Shown in pieces: positions 41,390 through 53,505 of a DNA stretch of 64,000 nt (position 1 is its first letter; every line of letters starts with the position of its first letter). The notes under the pieces were generated by a model that was not told where the DNA came from, made no database searches, and saw only the letters and a program-made list of their open reading frames with translations. The stretch is from assembly GCA_029204225.1 (NCBI GenBank), contig CM055109.1:47802612-47866611 (forward strand). Direction: 5' to 3'. Made by a program: the position numbers and the translations under genes. Source of the stretch: Diphasiastrum complanatum. Lineage: Eukaryota > Streptophyta > Lycopodiopsida > Lycopodiales > Lycopodiaceae.

Positions 41390-42345
41390 AGCACTTGTAC
41401 ACAAGAATAAACAAGAGGGAAGAGCCTGGATGCAAAATCATTCAATCTTCTTGGTAGTGGGGCACATTCCCACTTATATAGAGAGTGGAGAGTGATTCCA
41501 AACTGAGTGAGGTGTCAAATTCAAGTGCATGAGGTGTGGGGAAGACTCCAATTGGACTTAAGGTGAAGTGGAGTGCATGAATGAGGTGTATTAGTTTGGG
41601 AGGGTGAATTGGTGAGGTGTACAAGTTTGGGAGAGAGATTAGGATGAGTTGGATGGAGAAGTAGGAGTGTAGGAGGGCGCCCCATTCTAGGTGTCAAATA
41701 GCCTAGAATGCATGTGGCAAAGTAGGTGGGAGGTAGGTGGTAGCTGGCTTTATGTTGACTTTTATTTACATATAATTTTTCATGGTCACAACTTGGGAAT
41801 TCACCCAAGTGCAATCTTCCTAGGGAAAAGGGCAAAGTATATGCCCATCTTGTTTTGCATAATAGTCATCAATTCCTAAGCCCTTTTTTCTAGAAGTTGT
41901 TCATCCTCAATCACGGTCATTGGCACTTTTTTCTAGAGGTTGCCCATCCTCAATCATGGTGGAAAAAGGGTCAATAGGGTGACTAGATCCTTGGCCCTGT
42001 CCTGTTCTTTATAGACTCCTCTGAGCCTTCATTATAGACTTAGATATAAGCCTTCTTTATAGACTCTTCTGAGCCTTCATTATAGACTTTGTCAAAAGCC
42101 TTCGTGGATAGCAGTCTTGAGCTTTGAAAGCTTCTTGTTCCATTTCTTTAGGCACTTTCATGAGTACCTGCACACACCTTCAAAGTAAGGTCAGTCCTTA
42201 GGCCCAGAAGGCTTCTTATTCTTGTTTTGGTTCTTTAGGCACTTTCATGAGGACCTGCACATACCTTCAAGGAAAGGTCAATATTCATACCATTAGACAT
42301 GGCTCATATAAGGTTCTTAGTTCTACAGGTATCAATGCTTGTTAC
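41390..42345 (-). repeat. Dispersed repeat R1, minus-strand copy (LTR-like)
   Basis: It is the inverted partner of 13,170-13,930, with the same order of blocks on the minus strand. This copy carries ctctatataagtggg (TATA at 41,474-41,480), followed by gtgccccac and then gtgctttggagaag, as in an LTR with promoter and transcript start. It contains two adjacent copies of a block with cttgaaggtatgtgcaggtcctcatgaaagtgcc near 42,150-42,290. No primer binding site is evident. Confidence 0.65.
41474..41480 (-). promoter_or_regulatory. TATA box within repeat R1
   Basis: The minus strand reads TATATAA within ctctatataagtggg, a typical plant core promoter context. Confidence 0.45.
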
Positions 42346-42740
42346 TCAAATCATTAAAGTAATAAATTCATACAATATCCTAAAAGAATGTTGATCATTA
42401 ATAGTTTCATATCATCAAAGTCTATATGGAGTTTGAAGTTGGGAAAGTCTTTATTACTTAGGGGAAATATGTCTCTACAAATTACAGAAATAGATTCAAT
42501 TAGAACACAAGAGTGTGTAATCATAGCTGGGTGTAGGAGTGCAACCTCAGAAACCGTGAGCGAGAGAGAGGGAGAACCTTGAGTGAGAGAGAGCGACCGT
42601 GAGAACCATTGAGAGAACCATCGACCCTCTGTCACAATTTCAATTCTTTGCATTTTTTGAGTCGATTCTTCATGTATTTTAGTAGATACAAGTCCCGATA
42701 TTAACATTGAATGGATTTGGATCAGATTAGGGATTGAAGC
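42346..42740. other. No recognised gene
   Basis: Weak frames on both strands; a GA-rich patch with repeated gagaacc lies at 42,550-42,625. Confidence 0.45.
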
Positions 42741-42741
42741 A

Positions 42742-43862
42742 TTGTTGTTGAAGTCCATCATATGCCACAAGAGGTCGGTTCATCCCAAATTTAGAAGCAT
42801 GGAGACAATGCATGAAAAGGAGGTGGTTCTTAAATTGCCAAGATCATTTAAAAAGTGTGAAAAAGTGCTTGAGGCATGTGTAGAAGGTTCAAAAGCTTCA
42901 TTTTTCAAGATCATCTACAAGATCTACATTACCACTTCAATTGATACACTCGTAAATGCATTCATTTAGCACACGAAACAATGGAAGTGCTTTTTTTGTA
43001 TATGACCTTGATAGATGGCTATAGTAGGTTCATTTGGTTTTTCTATTGCCTACAAAAGATCTTGAGTTTGAAATTTTTGTGAAGTTCAAGTTGCTTGTTG
43101 AGAATCAACTAGATGCTAAGGTAAACATTTTGATATGTGATAATGGTGGAGAGTACATCTCTACTAGATTCAATGAGTTTTATGATTCTAATATTATTTA
43201 GAGAGAGTTCACATGTGCCTATATTTTTTTGACAAATTAGTATAGTTGAGAGAAAGAATAGATCTTTGTATGAGTGTGCAAAAGCTTTAAGAGTAGAGGT
43301 TTCACTTCCAAAATCTTTTTGGAAAGAAGCCATTACATGTGCTAATATTTTTGTGCAATAGAGTTTTTTGTACAAGACTGAATCCATATAGTGCAAAAGA
43401 TTATACACAAATAGAGAAATTCGCATGAGCAAAATGATATATTGTGGAAAACCCTAATGATGTTTAATACTCAAGTAAACAAAACAATTACCTGCTTACG
43501 ATACTTGTTATCACAAACCAAAAGAGTAAGATCCACACTAGTCCTTTATACTTGGATGCAACTAAATAAAGACAAATGCTTATATGGCTACTTGGCAAAA
43601 AAATCCCAATTTTTTAGGTATGCTGCGAAAAATTTGGAGTGAAAACGGTTTAGGCCTAGGTGCATGTATGTAACTCCTGCATAATATTTAACATATCTAT
43701 TATTAATCATCGAGAAAAATCGAGGAATGCAACTTCATGAGGTTTTGAGTTAAGATGAGCATGAAAGATTTTAGAATCTTTGGTTCTCCTTATTATGCTT
43801 AGGTCTCTTCCACCAAAAAGATAGCGTTGAGTAGAGATGTGTTGGTTGTTGAAGGACATTTT
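42742..43862 (+). pseudogene. Copia-E integrase remnant
   Basis: The piece EACVEGSKASFFK near 42,870-42,910 resembles the second half of the integrase zinc finger (CEACVEGKQHR). At about 43,000-43,390 the core is recognisable: LIDGYSRFIWFF, FVKFKLLVENQLDAKV and ILICDNGGEYISTRFNEF, followed by ERKNRSLYECAKALRV and LPKSFWKEAITCANIF. Another integrase-end piece, RIFGSPYYA and KKIALSRDVLVVEGHF, lies at 43,770-43,860. About 340 bp without motifs separates the two. Many stops and frame changes occur. Confidence 0.65.
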
Positions 43863-44055
43863 GTTAGATTTCATTCTTGAAATCATTTGTAATGTGGAAC
43901 TATTCTACAGTTATACTCGCATTATCGAGACAATGTTGAAGGTATCGAGAATTTCTACAGAAATAGACGTATTGTCGAAACTTGAGGGATTATCGAACAA
44001 CATTCGAATCGACTAAACGACGATATGTTGTCGAGGATTCCAATACAAGTTAAAT
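43863..44055 (+). repeat. LTR-like fragment R2, plus-strand copy
   Basis: It starts tgttagatttcattcttg and is the inverted partner of 35,076-35,279. It ends before gag-pre-integrase sequence at 44,059, so it is a fragment and not a complete LTR. Confidence 0.65.
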
Positions 44056-44058
44056 ATT

Positions 44059-44582
44059 GTGGTTATTGACTGCAAAGCATTAGTAGCAATTCCAATATCT
44101 CAAAGTGATTGGTGGCATAGATGCCTAGGGCATCCAAACTTCATAAGTTTGAGCTTATTTAAAAAACTGAAGATGGTGACAAGATTATCCAATTTGGACG
44201 ATAAAGAAGAATCCATTTACAAGGGATCCATTCTTAGGAAGTCACATAGAGAGAACTTCGACAAAGAGAAAACAACAAGGCCGAAGCGAGTGCTTGAGAA
44301 TACACTCAGATTTATGTGGACCAATGAAGATAATGTCAATTATTTTAATTTATGACCTTCATTGACAATTACTCAAGACTTGGATCTGCAAAATTAGGAA
44401 AAAGTTTAATACATTCGAGTATTTCAAAAACTTTAAAGCATTGGTGGAAAATCAATCAGGTCTCAAGATCAAAGTACTCATATATGATCGTGGTGGTGAG
44501 TATCGATTCACATCTTTTATTGACTTTTGCAAAAAAACATGGAATTAAGCAACAATATTTTTTGAAATGGGAAATAGATTAG
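44059..44582 (+). pseudogene. Copia-F gag-pre-integrase and integrase core
   Basis: The frame reads SDWWHRCLGHPNFISLSLFKKLKMVTRLSNLDD, then KSHRENFDKEKTTRPKRVLEN. These are the gag-pre-integrase zinc motif with the second cysteine pair changed to serine. The next frame reads LMTFIDNYSRLGSAK (first core Asp) and LKHWWKINQVSRSK, and ends TFAKKHGIKQQYF. The DNGGEY block is corrupted (DRGGEY read out of phase). Similarity stops at 44,582, where AT-rich sequence begins. Confidence 0.7.
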
Positions 44583-45229
44583 AGACCCAAATTTTCACCT
44601 AAATTTGCAATCTCAAATAATATTATGTTTAGATACCTTTTCAGAATGCAATTTCTGGAAAAATATAAAAAAATATATATACATGTTCAAAAATATCGTA
44701 CAAGTGAAAATAAAAAAAACTCATAATATTACAAATGATAAGTTCTTATAGATTGCTAGCTAGAAAATATTTGTTGAAATTTATAGTTTGGCAAGAAAGT
44801 TTTTTAGAGGATAAATTGTCTTTGTGAAAATTTACTTAAACTCGGTAAGTTTAAAAATATGACCACTTTATTCTATTGAAATTAATATTTTATACAAATA
44901 TTAATAGGATTAAGATTTGTAACTTTTGATTTTTTTTTTTTATTATTTCTAGTTTTTGTTAATTCTTATTGTTAAAATAAAAAATGTTAATTTTTTGTTT
45001 GAATTTAAATTATTTTTGAATTTTGCATTTTTTTTTTTTAAGTTTTTGAATTTCTTTTTTAAAAAATAGTGTTTTTTGATTTCTTTAAATTTAATTTTAA
45101 CTATTTTTTAAATTGATTTCTTTTATAAATTATACTTTTGTTTGTCTTTTAAGAAAAAACTAGTGTTTAAAATTTTTAATTTTTTGTTAATGTTTTACAA
45201 TTTAAAATCTAATATTTTTAATTAGCTCA
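44583..45229. other. AT-rich noncoding sequence
   Basis: Very A/T-rich DNA with T runs and no motif. It may be the outer, more decayed part of the fold-back that follows, since the matching right side (46,051-46,380) is also AT-rich and appears complementary in places. Confidence 0.4.
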
Positions 45230-46050
45230 TATATATTTTACAATTTTTTACACGTTATAAAATTTAAAAATTTTATGTTCTCGAATATACATTGATTTTC
45301 AAAAAAAATTAAATATATTTATCAATTCTTTTAGAATTATATTATTTTGAGCTTTTATTTTCAAGTTTTTAATGCCATGTGACACCGGACACCCCTCGTC
45401 TTTTTTGTTGAACGTAGCTCTCTTTGACAAGGCTATGTCTAACATAGTTTCATCGGTGAGCATAGCCTCTTTCAGTAAAATCATGCTCAAAGCTTTGCCA
45501 TGCATAGCTTTGAGCATGACTTCGTCAACAAAGTTGTTGATGAAAGCACCTTTGTCAACGGCTATGTCAGCCATAGTTATTGTCAACACGGCTATGTCTG
45601 ACATAATATTATTGACAAAATTATTAACAAAACCATATTTTGTCAATAACTTTGTCGAAGAAGTCATGTTCAAAGCTATGCATGGCTTTGAATATGATTT
45701 CATCGACAAAGTTGTTGACAGAATTATTATTGATCGACAATTTTGTTTTAAAAGTTGTGCTCAAAGCAATACTTTGAGCATGACTTTGTCGAAAGAGGCT
45801 CTGTCTAGCATAAGTTTGTCGACGAAGTTATGCCAAGCATAGCCTTACCAATGAGAGTTATGCTCAGTATAGAAGTCCAATACCATGTGGCAAGTGTTCG
45901 GTGCCACATGACATTAAAAAATAAAAAATAAAAACTAAAAATAATATAATTCTAGAAGAGTTGAGAAGTATATCTAAACATCTTAAAAATTGATGTAACA
46001 TTCAAGAAATAAAACTTTTACATTTTAAAATTATAGATTTAGAATTTTAA
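45230..46050. mobile_element. Long fold-back (inverted repeat) element centred near 45,643
   Basis: Left and right halves are reverse complements with imperfect but ordered matching. catgtgacaccggacac (45,376-45,392) pairs with 45,894-45,910, ttctcgaatatacattga (45,278-45,295) with 45,991-46,008, and tagaattatattatttt with its complement near 45,940-45,955. Inner blocks such as ggctatgtct..cata..ttc.tcg and catgctcaaag also pair. There is no coding domain. This resembles a fold-back or MITE-like transposon. Ends and target duplication are unclear because the flanks are AT-rich. Confidence 0.65.
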
Positions 46051-47025
46051 ATATTAAAAAAAATTAAGTTTTAAAAATTTTAAATCCAAAGATTTTTAAA
46101 AGCTAAATATTTTTTTAAGAATTAAAAGATTTTAAAATTATTTAAAAATAGTCAAATAAATTACATATAAAGATAAAAATATATAAATTAAAAAAAAAAT
46201 AAAAAAAAATAACTCGAATATCAAAAAACTAATTTTTTTATTAATTTCTCTTTATAATTACATAATTTAAAATTTTAAAAAATTAACAATATAAAATTTT
46301 TAAAACGAAATCATAAGTTAAAAATTTGTAGATTCAAAAATATTAAAAATACAATACACTAAGTAAATAATGTTCTTTGAAATCACATTTGCTAAGAGCA
46401 TTGATATTTGTATTTTAATTCTCATAAAAAAAATTGTAATTATTGTTTTCACAAGCTTTGATATTTTTTAACACTCATGCTCGTTATATATATTTGGATT
46501 AGACATTATTTAGAGTTACAATGTAACAAATACTTGTATGTTTATTTGTTTGTCAAGATTTTTTTTAGAATGATGAAATGATATAACATAATTGAGTTTA
46601 GTTTGTTTATTCATGTTTGATATTTTTCAATAATTTTCAGAGGCAATAATAACAAAAGACATCGATATCTTTTAGTTTTTAAAAAAAAATAGATGATGAT
46701 CTTTTTAAAATTGCTAGAGTTTTTTGTTTCATTTTAGAAAGTAGTTTGATTTTTTTTTGTGTATTTATCACAACCAACATGGAATATATTCTATGAGTTT
46801 TTGTTTTCAACGTTAATTTAATGACAAAAATTTTACAATGAACTCAATCCTAATCAATCCTAAAAGTGATGGGGGATTCACAAATCAAAGATCCAGATCC
46901 AAACTATGAACTAAAATCAAGACTAGTTACCAAAAAAGCTAATTTGACATTTAACTCCACAAAGGACACATAGATTTGATCAAACACACAAAAGTAAAGT
47001 GAAACAAGCATCTTATCTTCCAAAA
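46051..47025. other. AT-rich noncoding sequence
   Basis: No gene or motif was recognised. Poly-A/T tracts dominate to about 46,800. Normal composition returns near 46,850. Confidence 0.45.
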
Positions 47026-47029
47026 GGTG

Positions 47030-47215
47030 TGCAGAGAAAGAGACTGGTAAGACAATCAAAGCCTTGAGGTCCGATAATGGTGGAGAATACATCTCTACCG
47101 GATTCAAGGAGTACTGCTAGAGCCAAGACATTGAACAATAGTTTATTACTCCTTATTCACCTCAGTCTAATGGCTTAGTCGAGAGGAAGAATCATAATGA
47201 AAAAACTCTTTATCT
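47030..47215 (+). pseudogene. Copia integrase core fragment (Copia-A family)
   Basis: The frame reads ETGKTIKALRSDNGGEYISTGFKEYC, interrupted by a stop, then ITPYSPQSNGLVERKN. It closely parallels the Copia-A segment ETGKRIKTMRFDNRGEYISTEFKEYC at 32,095-32,180. Nothing else of this element is visible around it. Confidence 0.7.
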
Positions 47216-47980
47216 CTGTCTGAGAATTCCGATGAAGCTCAGATAGAGTCGATCTGTCGGATAAGGCTACTACCTCAACCCGCGATCAATCATCCTCCAA
47301 ATGGTAGATAGCTACTACTAAGTTGACTATAAGTTTATGAACAGTAGATAATGTCTTAATGACAGTGAAAATATATTTATTGATAAAAAGTGATCAAACA
47401 TCGCAGCATTCACAGATTACACATTGAGCAGAAAAGGATGTACTCGTCTATAATATCAGAGTCGAGTGTACATTGAAATTCTTTCTTGAGTGTTGTCTGT
47501 TTTTCAGATCAGCGCGTTGGCGTGAGAAAGGTGTTCTCTTCTCACGAAAGGAACTACCTACTACTAGATCTATATTTCTTCCTTGATACACGTCTCATTG
47601 ATGAGTGTTGCGTTCTAGAAACTATATACTCTGTATATATCTTTGTTTGTATCTTTCGTTGATCCTTTATATGAGCAATTCAGGGATTTGATTAAATTAA
47701 AAGATCTAATAAAAAAAATGTTTTAGTCCAACTTTCTATCATTGTCCTCTGTGAATTAGTCGTCTTCTACCCGTTGCGCAGTGCCTTCACACTGCAGACC
47801 TTCTCATTTTTTCTAAAGGACATTTTTTGCGACTTTAAAAGTAGTGTCGCTTTTCTAAGGGCAAGTGTCATTTTTTTTTTAAAGGCAAAAAACCCGACAG
47901 TAGGTCTAAAAACTTTTCCAAGGCATTTGGAGATAGTGTCGCTTTTTTTCGAAAGGTGAAAAATGCGACAATGTTGCTTT
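47216..47980 (-). repeat. Possible LTR or leader remnant next to Copia-D
   Basis: On the minus strand the protease of Copia-D runs straight into gcgacattgtcgcattttt units like those in the Copia-A family LTRs, followed by catataaagg (TATA-like, near 47,665-47,675). This suggests an internally deleted element in which the 3' LTR follows protease, but the edges are not defined. Confidence 0.35.
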
Positions 47981-47984
47981 GATG

Positions 47985-49090
47985 TAACGAAGTGTGAAGT
48001 AGCTCTTGAATCAAGGATCACCTCTTGTGTGTCAGATGTGGAGGCTGCACACACGTCTGTACACAGATAGGCCGTTGAATTTTCATTGTTCGACCTCTCT
48101 TTGTCCATCTTCGAGCTTTCTGGCTCTTCAACGTAGGAAGAACTATTATTGTTCTCCCGTTTTCCTTGAGGCTACTTATTCCTTGAGTTTCAGTAGCCAT
48201 CCATGGCTGTATGTTCTTGTGACAATGGATACACTCAATCTTCGGATTGAGCCAACCTGAATCGACAGTATGTCCTTCGCGTCTGCATCTCACGCATGTT
48301 TTTTTGTCATCATTCTGTTGTTTAGGCTTTTCTTTGTTCTTCCAGCCGCCTTTGTTGGCTCCCTCTCATTGTTGGTCTCGATCCTACTTTCGGTCTGACT
48401 CCCTCTTAGACTTGAACTGCTTCTTTGGCTTCTCCTTGTTGCCGTAGAGAGCTTGATCAGAAACGTCCTTGTGATCAAGGTGTTCACGGGCTTCGACTTA
48501 TTCTCAAATCTCGATCATGCCTTTTCGAGTGTCATTGTTGGATCCTTCGCTAGCAATGTTCGGGTTGTCTGTAAAGATCTTGGTAAAGCTCTTAACATGT
48601 AGGTGAGTTGCTTCTCTGCTGATACTGCATTATCTGTCTCGACATTGTGTAATGAAAGGAACAGATCCTTCATCTCTCTGATAAACGAAGTTAGGTCTTT
48701 GCCATCCCATCGCAAATTCAGCTGATCTTCAAGAAGCATGATCTGGCTGTGTGATTTCGTTTGAAATTTGGTAAGCAATGTATCCCACATCTCTCTTGCA
48801 TTAGAGAGCGTCGTGAGGTCGAGCTTCAGGCTATTTTCAATGGATGATGACAATAGTAAGCTTATTTGAAGCAGAATACTTGAGTGGCAACAGAGCTATA
48901 AATAAAGGATTTGGGTCACCGATGGGTAGTTGATTAAGATGTGATCTTTCTTGATAGCTGCTATCTCAATTGGCTGAAAGATCCGTTTGTTGATTGCGTT
49001 TTTCTGCCATACATCAGATGATAGGAAACATAAGAGAGATGGCTGGTGATTTACCATTATTCCAGCAATGGACAACGATGGTTGATGGTG
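47985..49090 (-). pseudogene. Copia-D gag and protease remnant
   Basis: The minus-strand gag reads IENSLKLDLTTLSNAREMWDTLLTKFQTKS, LEDQLNLRWDGKDLTSFIREMKDLF and LTYMLRALPRSLQTTRTLL, a UBN2-type capsid. A second frame has CRREGHTVDSGW and ECIHCHKNI, a zinc-knuckle region out of phase. The protease frame, 48,108-47,985, has EVILDSRATSHFV, with the catalytic DSGAT changed to DSRAT. Upstream, 48,860-49,090 contains gag N-terminal sequence (QKNAINKRIFQPIEI) broken by stops. Confidence 0.65.
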
Positions 49091-52000
49091 AAATCTCTGC
49101 TTGATATGTCTCTCCTCTCGATCTCGATAGGGTTGCGACTGGGTTTTTCTTCAACCAGGAAAAGTGGCGGCCAATTCAAAGTTTAGGGCTTGGGAAACCC
49201 TAGTTGCATATTTTTGTTTTTTTGGCATGGTTCTTTTTAAAAAGAAATTTCCATTTCTTTTATGAATGCATGGTCATATGGATTGTTAATTTAATAACGA
49301 ATATGTGGCCCAAAGTCTCTTGTTGAACATCAACTCCATTTTGTCTGTTGTCATGCGATAATGGTTTCGAAAAGGAAATCTATGAGATAATATGTCTAAA
49401 CCAGCAAAGGTAAATAGAATTATTGAACTCTCTCGTTGTCCCTCTGAGCAAGTCTGGACCAGGACCAGAGGTTCGGTGCATAGCCAATAAAATGGTGTAA
49501 AGGAATATTTTGCTATTCTAACTGATAGTCTATGAGCTTGGTTCATAGATTTAGGATTGACAGCAAGATATTCGCTCCTCATGGGTTACTTTTTCGAAAC
49601 GGTACCCGGTTCAAGAAAATTTTATTTTTCTGGTACTGTGTTTGATGGTGGAAGTTAAGTTCTTCCTAGGTTTTGAGTTAAGCTTTAATTTTTTCTTTTT
49701 TGTTGAATTTCAAGTTTGGTTAAAATTTGAAATCGGTTACTTGTCTGGTATAGTTCTAGTTGATACTAATCATTGAAAATGGGTCAAGTGAACGTTTTGC
49801 AAGATGCTCGTCAAAAACCTTTAAACATTATGAAATGGCCAGATAAAATGAGTGATGACAGAACTCTTTATCCGATCAATGGAATCTTGCTTGGATATAG
49901 TTTAAGAGTTTCTGAAATCCTATTGATAGGATTTTCATTTATGTAATTTCATATTATGAAGTTGGATAGTTTTTTGTCAATATTGAGTAATGTCAGACTA
50001 GTCAATAAAAAAAGAAAAACAGTCCAATTTTATTGAAAAAATTGTAATAATAGGAATGAAAAAATTGATTTAATTTCCAGCTAAATCCTATGGTGAATTA
50101 TATTAAAATGGATTTTCTAGTTTATAAGAACAAGAGATAATATCCTATATGGATTATATGACAACTAGATGATCCATAGATCTCTAAAATATCAGATGAG
50201 ACGGTTAAGGGTTTTCTAGAAGGAAAAGCTGATGGTATGGGACATCAATAATTTTGAAAAAAAATTCTAGGACTGTAAAGATCTGATGATCAATGGTGTA
50301 TTTCTAGTACCTAGTCGCAATATGGGAAAAAGAAAACTGTTCGATCAAATGTGAGGTATTTTGTAAAATATTGAGGTTTAATCTAGATCCTAATGTGGTA
50401 TCTCACTATTTACAAAATCAGAGGCCATCATGTCTATTTCTCGTTTTTTTGATTAACCCTTCACTTCTTAATAATTTCTCGAATATAAGACATCAGACTG
50501 GTTTATATGATTCTTTTCAGCATGAACTTATTCTTTTGAAAGACTGTTATGTCATATAAATTACTACTTGTGTGAATAGACTTGGAATTTAGACAAATTC
50601 TAAGGTTAAAGTATTTCAATTTCTTAAATCTAGAATATCTCTTTCTGCATAAATGGATTTTGATGGAACGGTGGAATACTTCTTTGTGCATAGATGGATT
50701 TCAATGGAATGGTAGTTTCTGTCACTTGGGTTGAAAATATTTGAAGGAAAAGTCATGTTTGTAATAGAGTGAATCCTTTAGTGGAATGCACTTATTACTG
50801 ACTTTTCTTTGATTTGAATATTTTCATATATCATCTTTTCAATTAACTTTTATTGAATTTGATAATTTCTTTAAAAAAAAGAGGTGAAGTGATGGGATAA
50901 AATTCTATTTGGAAATTTGTGGGTTGCATAGTTTTCAGAAGAGAACCAGCTTTGGTCTGAAAGTAATTTTGGATAGATTCAGAGTAAGATACCTAATTGG
51001 AACTTTTCGAATAAGTGGAATTCTTTAGAGATTGTGTGGGCAATCTGGAACTAGAACAGGTTTGAAATTTGAATCATTATTTTTAAGTAGTACAGTGAAA
51101 GGTCAAAGGTTACTAGTTCCATTTTGATTGGAATAGGAGTAAGTTTGATCAGAATTCAAGTCTGAGAATTCTGTATTGGATCAACCTAATCTTGGTTTTA
51201 GTACTAGTATCAGAGAGGGATTGATTGAGTAGAAGAAATTATGTAATTAGAGGTAACTTGGATTGGAAAACTGTTGAGAGTGAATGTTATTCGTGTGAAA
51301 AATGGTCAAAATCTATCTTGGATTTTTTGTGTCTTTTAGTTTTTGAGGAAAAGATCACATGTCTGGAGCATGTTCCCACATGTAGAAAAAGTCAAAAATA
51401 GTTTATGATGTTTACTTTAGGGGTATCATAAAGATTGCTAGTCAAGCATCTTGGTGTCACTAGGTGATAGGGCCAATTCTGGCTCTAGAGGTCAAATGGT
51501 CAAGTACATATGTTTTGACATGATTAGGCCAAAATTCAATTGTGATGTAACTCAAGCTAGTTAGGTTGCTTACACATGTCAATTTTAGGTTTGACGAGTG
51601 ATGCACCCTATGTGGTGGCAAAAGTCAAAGGTTCCAATCATAAGAGAGAGATGTGTTGTAAGGGTCCAATCAAAAGTGAGGGATGTTGCATCACACATCC
51701 AATAGGATTAGAGAGGCAATGGACAAAATTACTATCCATACGTCGAACTGGCCAATCATCCACCAACCATATAGCTAGGAGATATCAATGGACTTCCATC
51801 GAGCCCTACAAGCTTACCAGCGGGAGTATAACCACTCTCCTAATCCCACAGTCAGGAAATCGGCATTGTTCGCAAAAGATCTCACTCTCTTGGCATCCAT
51901 GGCAACGTGATGGGATGATTACCTTCATACTTTGGCATTTGATCTGAATAAGCCAATGTCATCAGAGAGTATTAAGGATAAGCTGCCGGTGGCCAGATTG

Positions 52001-52244
52001 TATTTCCATGTGGCAATGATGGGAGACTCCTAGGAATCTCGATTCACAGCCTCCTGGATAACTTCAAAGTGGATTGCCGGAGCCCATCATTTTTTTTGTC
52101 GCACAATTTAGATTTCAACACTGCCCGACTCGATTTCCTGGAGAAGGTGCATTTAATAAAGATTCGACATGATACAAATGAAAGTCCACAATAACTGCAT
52201 CTCGCAAGTGTCGTGGGATCGCCACCAATTTTGGTGGGAGATAC
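49091..52244. other. No recognised gene in about 3.1 kb
   Basis: Short frames only. A 55-residue frame at 49,779-49,946 (MGQVNVLQDARQKPLN..) has a clean ATG but no known family. A short near-duplication (atggatttt/cgatggaa.ggt) lies near 50,650-50,715. 52,040-52,240 reads as decayed sequence leading to a possible polypurine tract (ggtgggagatac). Confidence 0.45.
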
Positions 52245-52720
52245 TGTTGGAGGGTTTGCAGATCTCAAGGCAACCCTAATTCTAGTTAATACATGAAAGG
52301 GATTTGGCACCCTGCGTGTGTAAGTCCAACCGGATGATCACATAGAGATTTGATTAATTAGAAAGTCAATAAAAGGACTTTAGGCCTTTTTGCGGGACTT
52401 TTAATGTCACAGGGCCTAAATGTCAAGTTAGTGAATAAAGTTGGGTTTCCCTCCAATTTGAATTTCCCACTCTTTTTTTAAATTTGAATAATTAGGGAGG
52501 CAGAAATGGACCGATAGGATTCAGTGGCCAGTGTCCTCCTCTCTATTATAGAAAGAGACCAAATCAAGTTTTCTACACATGTACATGTTTTTATTTCAAT
52601 AAAACAGATTGGTTCTCTTGTGAAATGGATTTATGAATGTCCTTGCTCTCTAACACTTTCCTCCATCTCTCATGCTTTTATTGTGTTTGCTAATTGTTGG
52701 ATCTGATTGTTATTGGAATT
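52245..52720 (+). repeat. Candidate LTR
   Basis: A ttggtgggagatac polypurine-like tract is directly followed by tgttggagggtttgc, the usual polypurine-LTR junction of plant copia elements. Within it are a TATA-like ctctattataga (52,540-52,551) and an aataaa signal at 52,598. The 3' edge and a partner LTR were not found. Confidence 0.35.
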
Positions 52721-53094
52721 GCATATTTTTATACTTTTTATGAGAGAGAAAGGGTAAGCTATCTTCATTGTGGATCTTAGTGTTAATGGATGTAGTGTTA
52801 ATGCTTAGTGTTAATGGATGTTAGAGTTAGATCTGGATCTTCCATTCATGCTGAAATCTGAAATATGTTATCGCTCTTATGGGAACGAATCTACGCGTGA
52901 CAACTAACTTCATCTCCTTGATGCTAGATTGATTAGATCTTGGGTTGAGGATAGGCAAGGAAAGAAACCCACTACAATATAGTAGTTGATCAGGCACCAG
53001 ACACCATTAGGGTCATCCACGTGGTTAAATCTCCAAAGCAGTTTGACGCCACGGTGCCATAAGGGTCTGAGGAAGAGAATATCTTTGAAGAAGG
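52721..53094. other. No recognised gene
   Basis: Sequence between the candidate LTR and the truncated 3' edge of Copia-B. It holds no motif I recognise. Confidence 0.4.
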
Positions 53095-53505
53095 AGGCTG
53101 CGATATACTCTGATTCAATAGAAGATAGAGCTACTGAAGATTGCTTGTGCAGGTTCCAAGAAATTGGACCATTGTTGAGAAAAAATGTAAATCCGAAAGT
53201 GGATTTACGAGTGTCTACATCTCCTGCCCAACTTGCATCTGTGAGATCACTGAGTAGATTGAGTTTGTTGTTGTCTACTAATCCATAACAAATGCAAAAG
53301 TCCATAGTAGCTCAAAGATATCTCATGACTCTGATAAGGGCCTTCCAATGTTTTACACTACGAAAACTGACTGAGAGAGCTGACTGCAAAAGCTATGTCT
53401 GGCCTGGTACAAATCATTACGTACATAAGAGATCCTATAATAGAATGGTACGGATACTCACGCATCTGCTACTTCTCATGAATTTTTTGAGGACACTGGT
53501 CCTTT
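53095..53505 (-). pseudogene. Copia-B RNase H (partial)
   Basis: The frame reads MDFCICYGLVDNNKLNLLSDLTDASWAGDVDTRKSTFGF, then FFLNNGPISWN and SSVALSSIESEYIAAS. DASWAG and the ALSSIESEY block are the copia RNase H signatures. The rest, present in Copia-C (DNQSAIAL, KHIELKYHF), is missing here. Confidence 0.75.
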
